In this document: positions 24,455-33,318 of the stretch, piece after piece | Numbering within the stretch: the first letter of the stretch is position 1 | How the letters are laid out: each line of letters opens with the position of its first letter | Origin: JBBSOK01 sp965219125 | Lineage (GTDB): Bacteria; Bacteroidota; Bacteroidia; Flavobacteriales; Flavobacteriaceae | Direction: 5' to 3' | DNA: 64,000 nt | NCBI GenBank assembly: GCA_965219125.1 | Contig: CBDCMO010000002.1 | Location: 496,001-560,000, forward strand | Program-made: the position numbers and the translations under genes | The notes under the pieces: generated by a model | Databases searched by the model: none | What the model saw: only the letters and a program-made list of their open reading frames with translations | Told to the model about the DNA's origin: nothing

Positions 24455-26338
24455 TTACTTTTTACCGTCCATTTTATCTTTTAAAGCTTGTAGTGCAGAG
24501 TTTGCATCACCTAAGGTAGGCTTAGATTCTGCTTCTTGAGCTTCTTGACGTTGTACAGCTTGCTTCACTATTTTAGCTTCTTCAGCTCTAAATAGTGCAG
24601 TGTGAGAAGCTACCACTTTCTTGAATTCTTTGTTGAACTCAATAATTTGGAATTCTGCTTCGTCGCCTTTTTTCAACGTGCTACCATCTTCTTTTTCTAA
24701 GTGACGTTGCGGTATAAATGCCGTAATATCATCATTAAAGTTGATGATTGCTCCTTTATCTACAACTTCGTCAATTGTTGCTTTGTGCTTAGAACCAACT
24801 GCGAATTCAGCCTCGTACTTATCCCAAGGATTTTCTTCAGTTTGTTTGTGACCTAAACTAAGTTTACGGCCTTCAACATCCAATTCTAAAACAACAACTT
24901 CTAGCGTATCACCAATATTGGTAAATTCACTTGGATGTTTAATTTTCTTAGTCCAAGATAGATCGCTTATGTAAATAAGACCGTCAATTCCTTCTTCCAA
25001 TTCAACAAAAACACCAAAGTTTGTGAAGTTACGAACAATACCTTTGTGGGTAGAACCAACTGGGTATTTTGTAGTAATATCTGTCCAAGGATCTGGCGTC
25101 ATTTGCTTAATACCTAAGCTCATTTTGCGTTCTTCCTTGTCCATTGTAAGGATTACTGCTTCAACCTCATCACCAACATTTACGAAATCCTGAGCGCTAC
25201 GTAAGTGCGTGCTCCAAGACATTTCGCTAACGTGAATAAGACCTTCAACACCTTCAGCAACTTCAATAAATGCACCGTAATCTGCGATTACAACTACTTT
25301 ACCTTTTACTTTATCACCAACTTTAAGCTCATCGCCCAAAGCTTCCCAAGGATGCGCGTTTAATTGTTTTAAACCTAATTGAATACGTGTTTTAGCCTCA
25401 TCAAAATCAAGGATTACAACGTTTAATTTTTGGTCTAATTCAACAATCTCATTCGGGTGATTAATACGTGACCAAGAAAGGTCTGTTATGTGAACAAGTC
25501 CATCAACACCACCAAGATCTACGAACACACCGTAAGAAGTAATGTTTTTAACAACACCTTCTAATACTTGTCCTTTTTCTAATTGGCCGATAATTTCTTT
25601 TTTCTGCTCTTCGATATCTGCTTCAATAAGCGCTTTATGCGAAACAACAACGTTTTTAAATTCGTGGTTGATTTTTACAACCTTAAATTCCATTGTTTTG
25701 CCAACATAAATGTCGTAATCGCGGATCGGTTTAACATCTATTTGAGAACCTGGCAAGAACGCCTCGATACCAAATACGTCTACAATCATACCACCTTTTG
25801 TACGGCACTTTACGTAACCATTTACAATTGTAGCTTCATCGTGAGCTGCATTTACGCGATCCCACGCTTTAATTGTACGCGCTTTACGGTGGCTTAGAAT
25901 AAGTTGACCGGTGCTATCTTCACGAACGTCGATAAGTACTTCTACTTTATCGCCAACTTTAAGATCTGGATTGTAACGGAATTCATTCAACGAAACTACA
26001 CCTTCACTTTTTGCGTTGATGTCGATAATTGCATCACGATCTGTAATAAAAATTACTTCACCTTCAACAACTTCATCATCCAACGTATCGATGAAATTTT
26101 CAGCAACGATTTTTTCGAATTCTTCTAACTTACCATCATCGATTGGGTCTATGCCTTCCTCGTAATTGTGCCAGTTAAAATCTTCTAGGAATTTAGCAGG
26201 ATCGCTTTCTTTTAACGAAACTTCTTTTTTAGGTTTTGCAGAGGTTTCTGCTTGTGGAGCATCAGCTTCTGCTACTGCTACATCTTCTTGATTTTCAGTA
26301 GCTTCTTTTGCTACTTCTTTGTTTGCTTTATCAGCCAT
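24455..26338 (-). CDS. rpsA: 30S ribosomal protein S1
   Basis: The 627-residue protein carries six S1 RNA-binding domains: two degenerate at the N-terminus (about 85-260) and four clear ones, with repeated phrases such as GVVKNITSYGVFVDLGGVDG, VVIADYGAFIEVAEGVEG and GIVRNFTNFGVFVELEEG. An acidic, Ala/Glu-rich N-terminal extension (1-70) and a basic C-terminal tail are typical for Bacteroidota. S1 brings mRNA to the 30S subunit. It has its own well-formed promoter and an unusually long leader (about 165 nt), which fits autogenous control known for S1 in other bacteria. Confidence 0.96.
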   Translation of the reverse strand: MADKANKEVAKEATENQEDVAVAEADAPQAETSAKPKKEVSLKESDPAKFLEDFNWHNYEEGIDPIDDGKLEEFEKIVAENFIDTLDDEVVEGEVIFITDRDAIIDINAKSEGVVSLNEFRYNPDLKVGDKVEVLIDVREDSTGQLILSHRKARTIKAWDRVNAAHDEATIVNGYVKCRTKGGMIVDVFGIEAFLPGSQIDVKPIRDYDIYVGKTMEFKVVKINHEFKNVVVSHKALIEADIEEQKKEIIGQLEKGQVLEGVVKNITSYGVFVDLGGVDGLVHITDLSWSRINHPNEIVELDQKLNVVILDFDEAKTRIQLGLKQLNAHPWEALGDELKVGDKVKGKVVVIADYGAFIEVAEGVEGLIHVSEMSWSTHLRSAQDFVNVGDEVEAVILTMDKEERKMSLGIKQMTPDPWTDITTKYPVGSTHKGIVRNFTNFGVFVELEEGIDGLIYISDLSWTKKIKHPSEFTNIGDTLEVVVLELDVEGRKLSLGHKQTEENPWDKYEAEFAVGSKHKATIDEVVDKGAIINFNDDITAFIPQRHLEKEDGSTLKKGDEAEFQIIEFNKEFKKVVASHTALFRAEEAKIVKQAVQRQEAQEAESKPTLGDANSALQALKDKMDGKK

Positions 26339-26504
26339 AAGAATAAATAATATTGAAGTTTAAGTTTTCAGCCTTTGCGGAAAAGAAAAAAACTTCAATT
26401 TGTTTGTATTCTATGTTCTTACAAGAAATTACACGGCTAATCCCACAGAAGGGTTTGTTTTGTTTTATGTAAATTTTCCTTTTATTCTTGCCTCGCCGCT
26501 AAAA
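26339..26504 (-). promoter_or_regulatory. Long 5' leader of rpsA
   Basis: The predicted start of transcription near 26504 leaves about 165 nt before the ATG. Just ahead of the ATG, GAAGTTT (26388-26394 region) can pair with AAACTTC near 26355, enclosing a pyrimidine-rich loop. This is a candidate control region; no named family was recognised. Confidence 0.4.
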
Positions 26505-26510
26505 GGGTTG

Positions 26511-26542
26511 CAAAAATAAGGGTTATTATGAAGATTTGCAAA
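26511..26542 (-). promoter_or_regulatory. rpsA promoter
   Basis: On the minus strand TTTG (26539-26542), a 20-bp spacer and TATTTTTG (26511-26518) match both boxes of the Bacteroidota promoter. Confidence 0.7.
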
Positions 26543-26639
26543 TAGTTTGTAAAATTATTGATGAGATAAAAGACCGCTTTGCTTAAGGCCATAAGACGTA
26601 AGACTAATGCAAAAAATTAAAATGTAAAAAACTACCATT

Positions 26640-26956
26640 CTATAAATCCTTTTTCTTAAGAATCTCTAACAATTTTTGTGGGTCTTGCCGATTATCCCAA
26701 AATGCCGTAATAACAATTTGATTTTCGGAAACTTTATAATAATTCTGAAATTTCCTAGTGAAGCAACTCTGATGTCTTTAAAAACAGTTGATTTATAAAT
26801 AAAAGGATTTACGGCAATTTGTTCAGTTCTTTCTGTTATTTATTTTAAAAGCTTTTTAGAATATGTAGCAGATTTATTTTTGTTACCCCAATATTCTAAA
26901 ATTCCTACCATTTGAAGATCGGCAGTTTTGATCCAAACTACAACGCGTTCAGCCAT
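26640..26956 (-). pseudogene. Decayed RelE/ParE-type toxin gene
   Basis: From an ATG at 26956 the frame reads MAERVVVWIKTADLQMVGIL... and stops at TAA (26840-26842, codon 39). Past the stop the same frame continues with ITERTEQIAVNPFIYKST and DIRVASLGNF. Near 26742-26752 it must shift by one base to reach NYYKVSENQIVITAFWDNRQ and a final RQDPQKLLEILKKKDL, the usual ParE/RelE C-terminus. One nonsense codon and one frameshift make the gene inactive. It overlaps the intact upstream antitoxin gene by 19 bp, as in working toxin-antitoxin pairs. Confidence 0.85.
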
Positions 26957-27180
26957 TCCAAATTTCGTTTATTCATTGCCTCTTGAGAAATAAGCCTTCC
27001 GTTTTTTATATCTTCTTCGCTCATTTCCAGCATTATTTTTTGTTCATCCGTCAATTGAACAATTTCTGATTCAGTAGTTTTTGAAGAAATTAATTTGTCT
27101 AAAGCTTTTAAAAAATCTTTATTGTTACTTGAAAGAATCTTATCAATTAATCCATTTCGTATGTTGTCGACGGTTTTCAT
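26938..27180 (-). CDS. Antitoxin of a broken RelE/ParE-type pair
   Basis: The intact 80-residue protein is acidic and helical, with an N-terminal segment MKTVDNIRNGLIDKILSSNN and a C-terminal half (SEEDIKNGRLISQEAMNKRN) as seen in Flavobacterial antitoxins partnered with RelE/ParE toxins. The C-terminus would wrap the toxin, and the N-terminal part would dimerise and may bind the operator. Its stop lies 19 bp inside the toxin reading frame. Since the toxin is broken, it is now an orphan, which could still repress itself or protect against related toxins. Confidence 0.75.
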   Translation of the reverse strand: MKTVDNIRNGLIDKILSSNNKDFLKALDKLISSKTTESEIVQLTDEQKIMLEMSEEDIKNGRLISQEAMNKRNLEWLNAL

Positions 27181-27244
27181 TAATTTGAAATTTATATTTT
27201 AAATATCCGAAAATATAAGAAAACTTCCTAATAATTTATTTAAT

Positions 27245-27940
27245 CTAACACCTCCCATAAATCCTATCCTTTGCCAATTGTAGCACAACGTGAAATTGGT
27301 CGTGTAGGTTCATTTCGCTATTGTCAATTTCAATAGCATCGTCGGCTTTTCTTAGCGGGCTGTCTTCTCGGTGGCTATCAATATGGTCGCGGTCTTTTAC
27401 GTTTGCTAGAATTTCTTCAAAAGTTACGTTATCGCCTCGTTCGGTAAGTTCGTCGTATCTGCGTTGTGCGCGATTTACGGGTGAGGCATTCATAAATATC
27501 TTTAATTCGGCATCGGGAAAAACTACGGTGCCAATGTCTCTACCATCCATAACCACGCCTCTATCTTTGCCCAATAATTTTTGTTGCTCTACCAATTTTA
27601 CGCGGACTTCGTGAATTGTAGCAATCGGGCTTACAAATTTTGAAACATCTAAAGTCCTTATTTCCCTTTCAACATTTTTGCCGTTTAAATACATATCGGC
27701 TTTTTCGTCGTCACTTTCTTTTTTGAAATTCAATTGAATTTTCGATAGACTTTCAATCAACCCTTTTTTATCAAAATGATTTTCAGAAATTAGATTATTC
27801 TGCATTGCAAAAAGCGTAACGGCTCGATACATTGCGCCACTATCTACATATAGATATTCCAACCAATCTGCCAATTGCTTGGCGACCGTACTTTTTCCGG
27901 TAGATGAAAATCCGTCTATTGCGATGGTAATTTTCTTCAT
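27245..27940 (-). CDS. cmk: (d)CMP kinase
   Basis: The 231-residue nucleoside monophosphate kinase phosphorylates CMP and dCMP with ATP. The N-terminal P-loop is IDGFSSTGKST (about 7-17), followed by YVDSGAMYRAVTLFA, GRDIGTVVFPDAELKIF and RRYDEL and RDHIDSHREDSPLRKADDA, all diagnostic for cytidylate kinase. It lies downstream of the plug-like protein and porQ on the same strand, with gaps of 44 and 25 bp, and may be co-transcribed with them. A porQ-cmk neighbourhood is familiar in Bacteroidota. Confidence 0.95.
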   Translation of the reverse strand: MKKITIAIDGFSSTGKSTVAKQLADWLEYLYVDSGAMYRAVTLFAMQNNLISENHFDKKGLIESLSKIQLNFKKESDDEKADMYLNGKNVEREIRTLDVSKFVSPIATIHEVRVKLVEQQKLLGKDRGVVMDGRDIGTVVFPDAELKIFMNASPVNRAQRRYDELTERGDNVTFEEILANVKDRDHIDSHREDSPLRKADDAIEIDNSEMNLHDQFHVVLQLAKDRIYGRC

Positions 27941-27984
27941 TTTAAGGTTGAATTATTTTTAGTGGGAATAGAATCTGAAAAAAC

Positions 27985-28503
27985 TTACTTTTTCAATGTA
28001 ATGAGAACTATTCTATCATAATGGGCGGCGTTATATGCCGTCATTGCTTTTTTGTCTTTTATAATCTGAATAGTATCAATCAAATCTGGTAAAAGTTTTT
28101 CAATATCTTCATCGCTTGCTTCTTTACCATCTACCAAATAAAGAACTTTACTATTTACTATACTTTTTTCATCTTCTTTTTGGCGCGATTCTGTATCAAT
28201 AATAATTACACCGTTAATTGCTTTATTGCCATAAACTTCAACCATTTTTTTATTGTCTCTATCAAAAGCACTCATTGCCGCAATATCATTTCTGTAGAAA
28301 TTAAATTGGTCTAATTCTTCCTCAGATAACGTTTTATTATTCAGCAAAATTAATGGAGTTGAAGTAATATTGCCTTCTTCAATGTTTTTTGCTATAAAAT
28401 TTGAAATGAAATTTTTATCGGTATTATCATCTTTCAAAAGATATTGTTGTGCAAAACCAGCATACGAAATGACCAATAAAAATAGAAGTGTAATTTTTTT
28501 CAT
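27985..28503 (-). CDS. Secreted protein made of two TonB-plug-like modules
   Basis: The 172-residue protein has a signal peptide (MKKITLLFLLVISYAGFAQ). Two copies of a beta-alpha-beta unit follow. The first (about 47-105) runs TPLILLNNKTLSEEEL to VYGNKAINGVIIIDTE. The second (about 117-172) runs KVLYLVDGKEASDEDIEKLL to TAYNAAHYDRIVLITLKK. Each resembles the end of a SusC-type TonB-receptor plug (a VVDG...KDA...YGSRAANGVI pattern), but no barrel is present. It sits between porQ and cmk. A stand-alone plug-like domain could bind peptides or partner receptors; function unknown. Confidence 0.65.
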   Translation of the reverse strand: MKKITLLFLLVISYAGFAQQYLLKDDNTDKNFISNFIAKNIEEGNITSTPLILLNNKTLSEEELDQFNFYRNDIAAMSAFDRDNKKMVEVYGNKAINGVIIIDTESRQKEDEKSIVNSKVLYLVDGKEASDEDIEKLLPDLIDTIQIIKDKKAMTAYNAAHYDRIVLITLKK

Positions 28504-28528
28504 AATTGAAATTTGAGAGTTGAAAAAA

Positions 28529-29548
28529 CTATTGCAAATTCATCATCAATCCGAAATAACTGGAATTTGCCGCCGTACTATATTTTGCATACGAATAACT
28601 TAATCGCAATTTATTCAATTTTATGCTAAACCCCGCACTTAAACCTGAAAAAGCTCTTCTATCAACAATACGCAACTCTTCTGCCCTTCTAAGATTATAA
28701 CCTAAACGGAGATTGAAACCTCTTTCCGGAAATAATTCGACACCAAGAATCATATGTCTGAAGGTATTATCAATAAAATTGATTTTTTCAGTTTGAGTAT
28801 TTCCTTCCAAATCTGTCAATTCCCTATTCGGGTTTGAAAATGCTACATTCCAACGTTGCATATTTTCCAGCGTAAAATGCCAACGAATAGGGATATTTTG
28901 AAGCGTTTGTGAAATTCCGAAGATAAGCTCAAAAGGCAAAGGTTCATACATATCCTCGTACGGCGTAAACTGTGTTCCCAGATTTCGGGCCACTCCCGTA
29001 ATTTGTAAATCCCACTTTTCGTAACGATACATTACGCCAATATCCAATGCGCCGCCAAGTGACGAATATTGCTCCAAACGAGACGATATAAACTTTGCAT
29101 TAACGCCAATATGAAAATCTGTAAATGGAATATTGCGCGCATATCCAAAAGATAATGCTACTTCTTTACCCGTAAAACTACTTGTTGGCATTCCGGCTTC
29201 ATCATAACCATCAAACTTGCCGTAATTAATATAGGTAATGCCAGTGTGAAGTACTTGCGTGTGCCTGTCAATTAAATATGCATAAGCAGCAGAACCAATG
29301 TTTACATCGCCAATATAATTGGTGAAGTTTAGCGAAAGCTGATTGTCCATTTCTGGATTTATGGTACTTGGATTGAAAATTGCCTGCGTTGGATCATAAT
29401 CATAATTGGTTATAACCTTTCCGCCCAACGCAGCTTGCCGAGGATTTGTAACTAGATTCAAAAATTGATAGGTTGCGCGACCACCAACTTGACCGATACC
29501 GACAGCGGACGAAAAAAAAATTAAGAAGTACGCAACGTATTTGCTCAT
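28529..29548 (-). CDS. porQ: Type IX secretion system protein PorQ
   Basis: The 339-residue outer-membrane barrel of the PorV/PorQ group has a signal peptide (to SAVGIGQVGG) and the typical start TYQFLNLVTNPRQAALGGK. It ends in GLMMNLQ with aromatic C-terminal strands. In Porphyromonas, PorQ is part of the surface attachment complex with PorU, PorV and PorZ that joins cargo to lipopolysaccharide. A T9SS-tagged cargo protein is encoded at 57.3 kb. The gene precedes the plug-like protein (25 bp) and cmk on the same strand. Confidence 0.88.
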   Translation of the reverse strand: MSKYVAYFLIFFSSAVGIGQVGGRATYQFLNLVTNPRQAALGGKVITNYDYDPTQAIFNPSTINPEMDNQLSLNFTNYIGDVNIGSAAYAYLIDRHTQVLHTGITYINYGKFDGYDEAGMPTSSFTGKEVALSFGYARNIPFTDFHIGVNAKFISSRLEQYSSLGGALDIGVMYRYEKWDLQITGVARNLGTQFTPYEDMYEPLPFELIFGISQTLQNIPIRWHFTLENMQRWNVAFSNPNRELTDLEGNTQTEKINFIDNTFRHMILGVELFPERGFNLRLGYNLRRAEELRIVDRRAFSGLSAGFSIKLNKLRLSYSYAKYSTAANSSYFGLMMNLQ

Positions 29549-29678
29549 GTAGCGGAGATAGTTTCCTTACCAATCTAAACGGTTACAAGTATAATTTATT
29601 TTTAGGGAACTATTTTATTCTTTGCGATAAACCTTGATTTTTAAATTAATCGCAACTTTTGCAAAATCCGAAGATATT

Positions 29679-32144
29679 TTAGTCCTTTTCTATAGTTAGA
29701 TTTTTGGCGTTTTTTACTTTCTCTTTGGTTAAAGCAAGTTCTAACACATCCTTCATTTCTTTCACGTAGTGAAAAGTTAGGCCTTTTAGATACTCAGGCT
29801 TTATCTCGTCTATATCTCGTTTGTTGTTCTCGCAAAGTAAGATTTCTTTTATGTGTGCGCGTTTTGCTGCAAGAATTTTTTCTTTGATGCCACCGACAGG
29901 TAAAACTTTGCCTCGCAATGTAATTTCTCCAGTCATTGCAAGATTTTTTTTCACTTTTCGTTGCGTGAATAATGACACCAATGAAGTTAGCATTGTTATA
30001 CCTGCACTAGGCCCATCTTTTGGGGTAGCGCCTTCCGGCACGTGAACGTGTACATTATAATTTTCAAAAATATCCGGTTTAATGCCTAGTTCTTCTGCAT
30101 TGGCCTTTATATATTCCATTGCAATTGTTGCAGATTCCTTCATCACTTTCCCAAGATTGCCGGTCATATTAAGTTGCCCTTTACCTTTGCTGAGCGTACT
30201 TTCAATAAAGAGAATATCGCCGCCAACTCTTGTCCAAGCTAAACCTGTAACAACTCCAGCAACATCATTATTTTCATATTTATCGCGCTGCATTTTTGGG
30301 GCGCCGAGAACTTCAATAATCAATTCGTTTGTTACCTTAATACTGTAATCCTCTTCCATCGCAATTTTCATTGCGGCGTATCGCACCATTTTGGCGACTT
30401 GTTTTTCCAATGCACGAACGCCACTTTCTCTTGTGTAGCCTTCAACAATTTTTTCTAATTGTGGTTTTGCGATTTTTAAATGTGTTTTATCTAAGCCGTG
30501 TTCTTCTAATTGCTTCGGAAGTAAATGCCTTTTGGCAATTTCAACTTTTTCTTCAACCGTGTAACCTGTAACGTTTATAATTTCCATTCTGTCGCGTAAT
30601 GCTGGTTGAATGGTACTCAAACTATTTGAAGTTGCCACGAACATAACTTTTGAAAGGTCGTAACCCAATTCTAAAAAGTTATCGTAGAATGAATTATTTT
30701 GCTCTGGATCTAAAACCTCCAACATTGCAGAAGATGGATCGCCTTGATTTCCGGCTGAAATTTTATCAATTTCGTCTAATACAAAAACCGGATTGCTTGT
30801 TCCAGCTTTCTTTAAACTTTGGATAATCCGTCCTGGCATTGCGCCAATGTAGGTTTTTCTATGTCCGCGAATTTCGGCTTCATCACGTAATCCGCCCAAA
30901 CTCATTCGCACGTATTTTCTGCCTAAAGCTTCGGCTATACTTTTTCCCAATGAAGTTTTACCAACGCCTGGAGGTCCGTAAAGACAAAGGATTGGCGATT
31001 TCATATCATTTCGAAGTTTTAAAACTGCCAGATATTCTATAATTCGCTGTTTTACATCGTCAAGTCCGTAATGGTCGCGGTCTAAGATTTTTCGTGCGCG
31101 GTTTAAATCGAATTTATCTTTACTGTATTCATTCCAAGGTAAGTCTAAAAGAAGTTCAAGATAATTACGTTGAATGCTGAATTCTGCAACTTGCGGATTC
31201 ATACGTTGAAGCTTTGAAAGTTCCTTTGTAAAATGTTTTTCAACTTCTTTGCCCCATTTTTTCTTTTTGCTGAGTTTTCTGAATTCTTCAATTTCTTGTT
31301 CGCCCGAAACGCCACCCAATTCTTCTTGAATGGTTTTCATTTGTTGATGCAAAAAGTATTCGCGTTGTTGTTGGTTTATGCCACTTTGCACTTTACTTTG
31401 AATATCATTTCGAAGCGAAAGTTTTTGGATTTCAACATTCATATAACGCAATGTTTCCATCGCGCGGTCTTTCAAATCGTTAATTTCCAACAACTTCTGC
31501 TTTTCTTCAACCGAAATATTAAGATTTGAAGAAACAAAATTGATTAGAAAATTATTACTTTCAATATTCTTGATTGCAAAAGCAGCTTCCGAAGGAATAT
31601 TTGGGCTTTCCTTTATAATTCGCAGCGCCAATTCCTTAATAGAATCTATAACTGCCTTAAATTCTTCATTATCTTTTGCAGGTCTCGCTTCCTTAACTTC
31701 ACGGATTGAAGCAGTTAAATATGGTTCGGTTGTAATAACTTCGGCTACTTCAAAACGTTTTTTACCTTGAATAATAACCGTTGTATTTCCATCGGGCATT
31801 TTTAAAACGCGGAGAATTTGTGCAACTGTTCCAACCGTATTAATATCCGAAAGGCCAGGTTCTTCGGTATCTTCGTTCTTTTGGGAAACGACACCGATAA
31901 TCTTGTTGCCTTTATTGGATTCTTGAATTAATTTGATGGATTTATCGCGACCAGCCGTGATTGGTACTACAACTCCCGGAAAAAGTACGGTATTTCGCAA
32001 TGGTAAAATTGGTAGTATTTCTGGTAAATCCTCTTTGTGCATAGCATCTTCATCTTCGGCGGACATTAGTGGGATAAATTCCGCATCATCCTGTAATTCC
32101 TGAAATGACAAACTGTCTATTGCTTTTAATTTTGATTCATACAT
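29679..32144 (-). CDS. lon: ATP-dependent protease Lon
   Basis: The 821-residue protease has an N-terminal substrate-binding LON domain (from about 40, ILPILPLRNTVLFPGVV), an AAA+ ATPase with Walker A YGPPGVGKTSLGKS and Walker B FVLDEIDKI, and a C-terminal peptidase with the catalytic Ser in PKDGPSAGITML and Lys in AAKRAHIKEI. It degrades damaged and regulatory proteins in the cytoplasm. The frame is open six codons further to a TTG at 32162, but the ATG at 32144 gives the expected N-terminus. Confidence 0.97.
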   Translation of the reverse strand: MYESKLKAIDSLSFQELQDDAEFIPLMSAEDEDAMHKEDLPEILPILPLRNTVLFPGVVVPITAGRDKSIKLIQESNKGNKIIGVVSQKNEDTEEPGLSDINTVGTVAQILRVLKMPDGNTTVIIQGKKRFEVAEVITTEPYLTASIREVKEARPAKDNEEFKAVIDSIKELALRIIKESPNIPSEAAFAIKNIESNNFLINFVSSNLNISVEEKQKLLEINDLKDRAMETLRYMNVEIQKLSLRNDIQSKVQSGINQQQREYFLHQQMKTIQEELGGVSGEQEIEEFRKLSKKKKWGKEVEKHFTKELSKLQRMNPQVAEFSIQRNYLELLLDLPWNEYSKDKFDLNRARKILDRDHYGLDDVKQRIIEYLAVLKLRNDMKSPILCLYGPPGVGKTSLGKSIAEALGRKYVRMSLGGLRDEAEIRGHRKTYIGAMPGRIIQSLKKAGTSNPVFVLDEIDKISAGNQGDPSSAMLEVLDPEQNNSFYDNFLELGYDLSKVMFVATSNSLSTIQPALRDRMEIINVTGYTVEEKVEIAKRHLLPKQLEEHGLDKTHLKIAKPQLEKIVEGYTRESGVRALEKQVAKMVRYAAMKIAMEEDYSIKVTNELIIEVLGAPKMQRDKYENNDVAGVVTGLAWTRVGGDILFIESTLSKGKGQLNMTGNLGKVMKESATIAMEYIKANAEELGIKPDIFENYNVHVHVPEGATPKDGPSAGITMLTSLVSLFTQRKVKKNLAMTGEITLRGKVLPVGGIKEKILAAKRAHIKEILLCENNKRDIDEIKPEYLKGLTFHYVKEMKDVLELALTKEKVKNAKNLTIEKD

Positions 32145-32495
32145 AAAATAGTATATTGACAAAGTGTCACTTTAATTGGTAGCGACACATTTTATAATTC
32201 GACTTAATTTGATAATTTTCTAAAAACCAACGCTTTTATAACGCGCGCTAGTAGTGAGCCTTTGATGTTTCAAGATTTATGCCAAGGTTTCTATTAAGTA
32301 AAATGGAAATAGTCATGAAATAGTCTTTCTAAGAATTCAATGGATAATTTTCTATTTTTTATTTAAGATTTTGTTAAAAACACAAATTTAATTTTATTAA
32401 TCTCATTATTTTTATTTGAAATCTTCAAATTTTTATAATCACATATATCTTAACTTTACTTTCGCAAAAATTCAAATAACCCTAAATTCTTCAAA
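32145..32495. other. Intergenic region without recognised features
   Basis: Between lon and the GIN-domain gene (divergent) the DNA is strongly AT-rich. Both promoters must lie here, but I see no clear TTG/TAnnTTTG pair. The closest to a -7 box are TACTTTCG near 32457-32464 (plus) and a small TGACA..TGTCA inverted repeat just upstream of lon. Confidence 0.5.
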
Positions 32496-33236
32496 ATGAA
32501 ATATCTTCAAAAGAAAAAGAAATTGCTTTTAACACTATTTGTAATCGCTTTTTTAACTGGATCAATCAGCAATGCACAAAACAAGAAAAATAAAGAATCT
32601 TTAAATTTAAATACCCAAATTTTTCAAACCGAAAATTATGAGAAAATAAAAATTGTTGGCCCTTTTAAAGTTAAGTTGATAAAAGGAAAAGTTGGAGAAA
32701 TTAAGGTAATGGCAAAAAAAGATAACGCAGATACTATGGTTATAAATTCTGACGGAACTACGCTTACTGTAAGTCAAAATCCTAACAATCATAATTTGGT
32801 GAACAAAGACATTATTTTAGAGATACCTGTTGAAGTACTCAATTATGTATCGCTAGTTGGAAGCGGGAATGTTACTTCAAATTTACTTTTAACAGAAGAA
32901 AATTTAGAGTTTGAAATGAATGGTTCGGGAAGCTTAAATTTCGAGATTGCCGTAAAACAGTTGGATGCAAATTTAAACGGTAGCGGCAATATCGTTTTAA
33001 GTGGCGAAGCTGAAAATGCAAATATTAAAGCTACGGGAAGTGGAGAATTTAACTGTAAAACTTTACAAACCAAAAAAGCTGAAATGTATGTTGCAGGTTC
33101 GGGAAGTGCAAATATAAATTCGTCTGAAAATTTAAAAGCGCGTGTTGACGGTTCGGGAAGTATAAAATATTATGGTAATCCCACCAAAGTTGACGAAAAG
33201 GTTCGTGGTTCGGGAAGTATAACAAGGGCTAATTGA
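32496..33236 (+). CDS. Head GIN domain (DUF2807) exported protein
   Basis: The 246-residue protein has a signal peptide after a Lys-rich start (MKYLQKKKKLLLTLFVIAFL, cleavage near SNAQN). The domain (about 45-235) is built of short beta turns repeating Gly-Ser-Gly phrases (VGSGNVTSN, MNGSGSLNF, NGSGNIVLSG, GSGEFNC, GSGSANIN). This is the right-handed beta-helix of the putative auto-transporter adhesin head GIN family, which is common in Bacteroidota. It is probably periplasmic or surface exposed; function unknown. Confidence 0.88.
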   Translation: MKYLQKKKKLLLTLFVIAFLTGSISNAQNKKNKESLNLNTQIFQTENYEKIKIVGPFKVKLIKGKVGEIKVMAKKDNADTMVINSDGTTLTVSQNPNNHNLVNKDIILEIPVEVLNYVSLVGSGNVTSNLLLTEENLEFEMNGSGSLNFEIAVKQLDANLNGSGNIVLSGEAENANIKATGSGEFNCKTLQTKKAEMYVAGSGSANINSSENLKARVDGSGSIKYYGNPTKVDEKVRGSGSITRAN

Positions 33237-33263
33237 TTTAAATAAACTAGTTCTACATTATAC

Positions 33264-33297
33264 AAAAGCCGACTATTTTTAAATATAGTCGGCTTTT
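33264..33297. terminator. Bidirectional terminator
   Basis: A 13-bp stem (AAAAGCCGACTAT / ATAGTCGGCTTTT) lies between convergent genes ending at 33236 and 33319, with T-runs on both strands. Confidence 0.85.
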
Positions 33298-33318
33298 TGT
33301 AATTAAAATTTTAAAATT

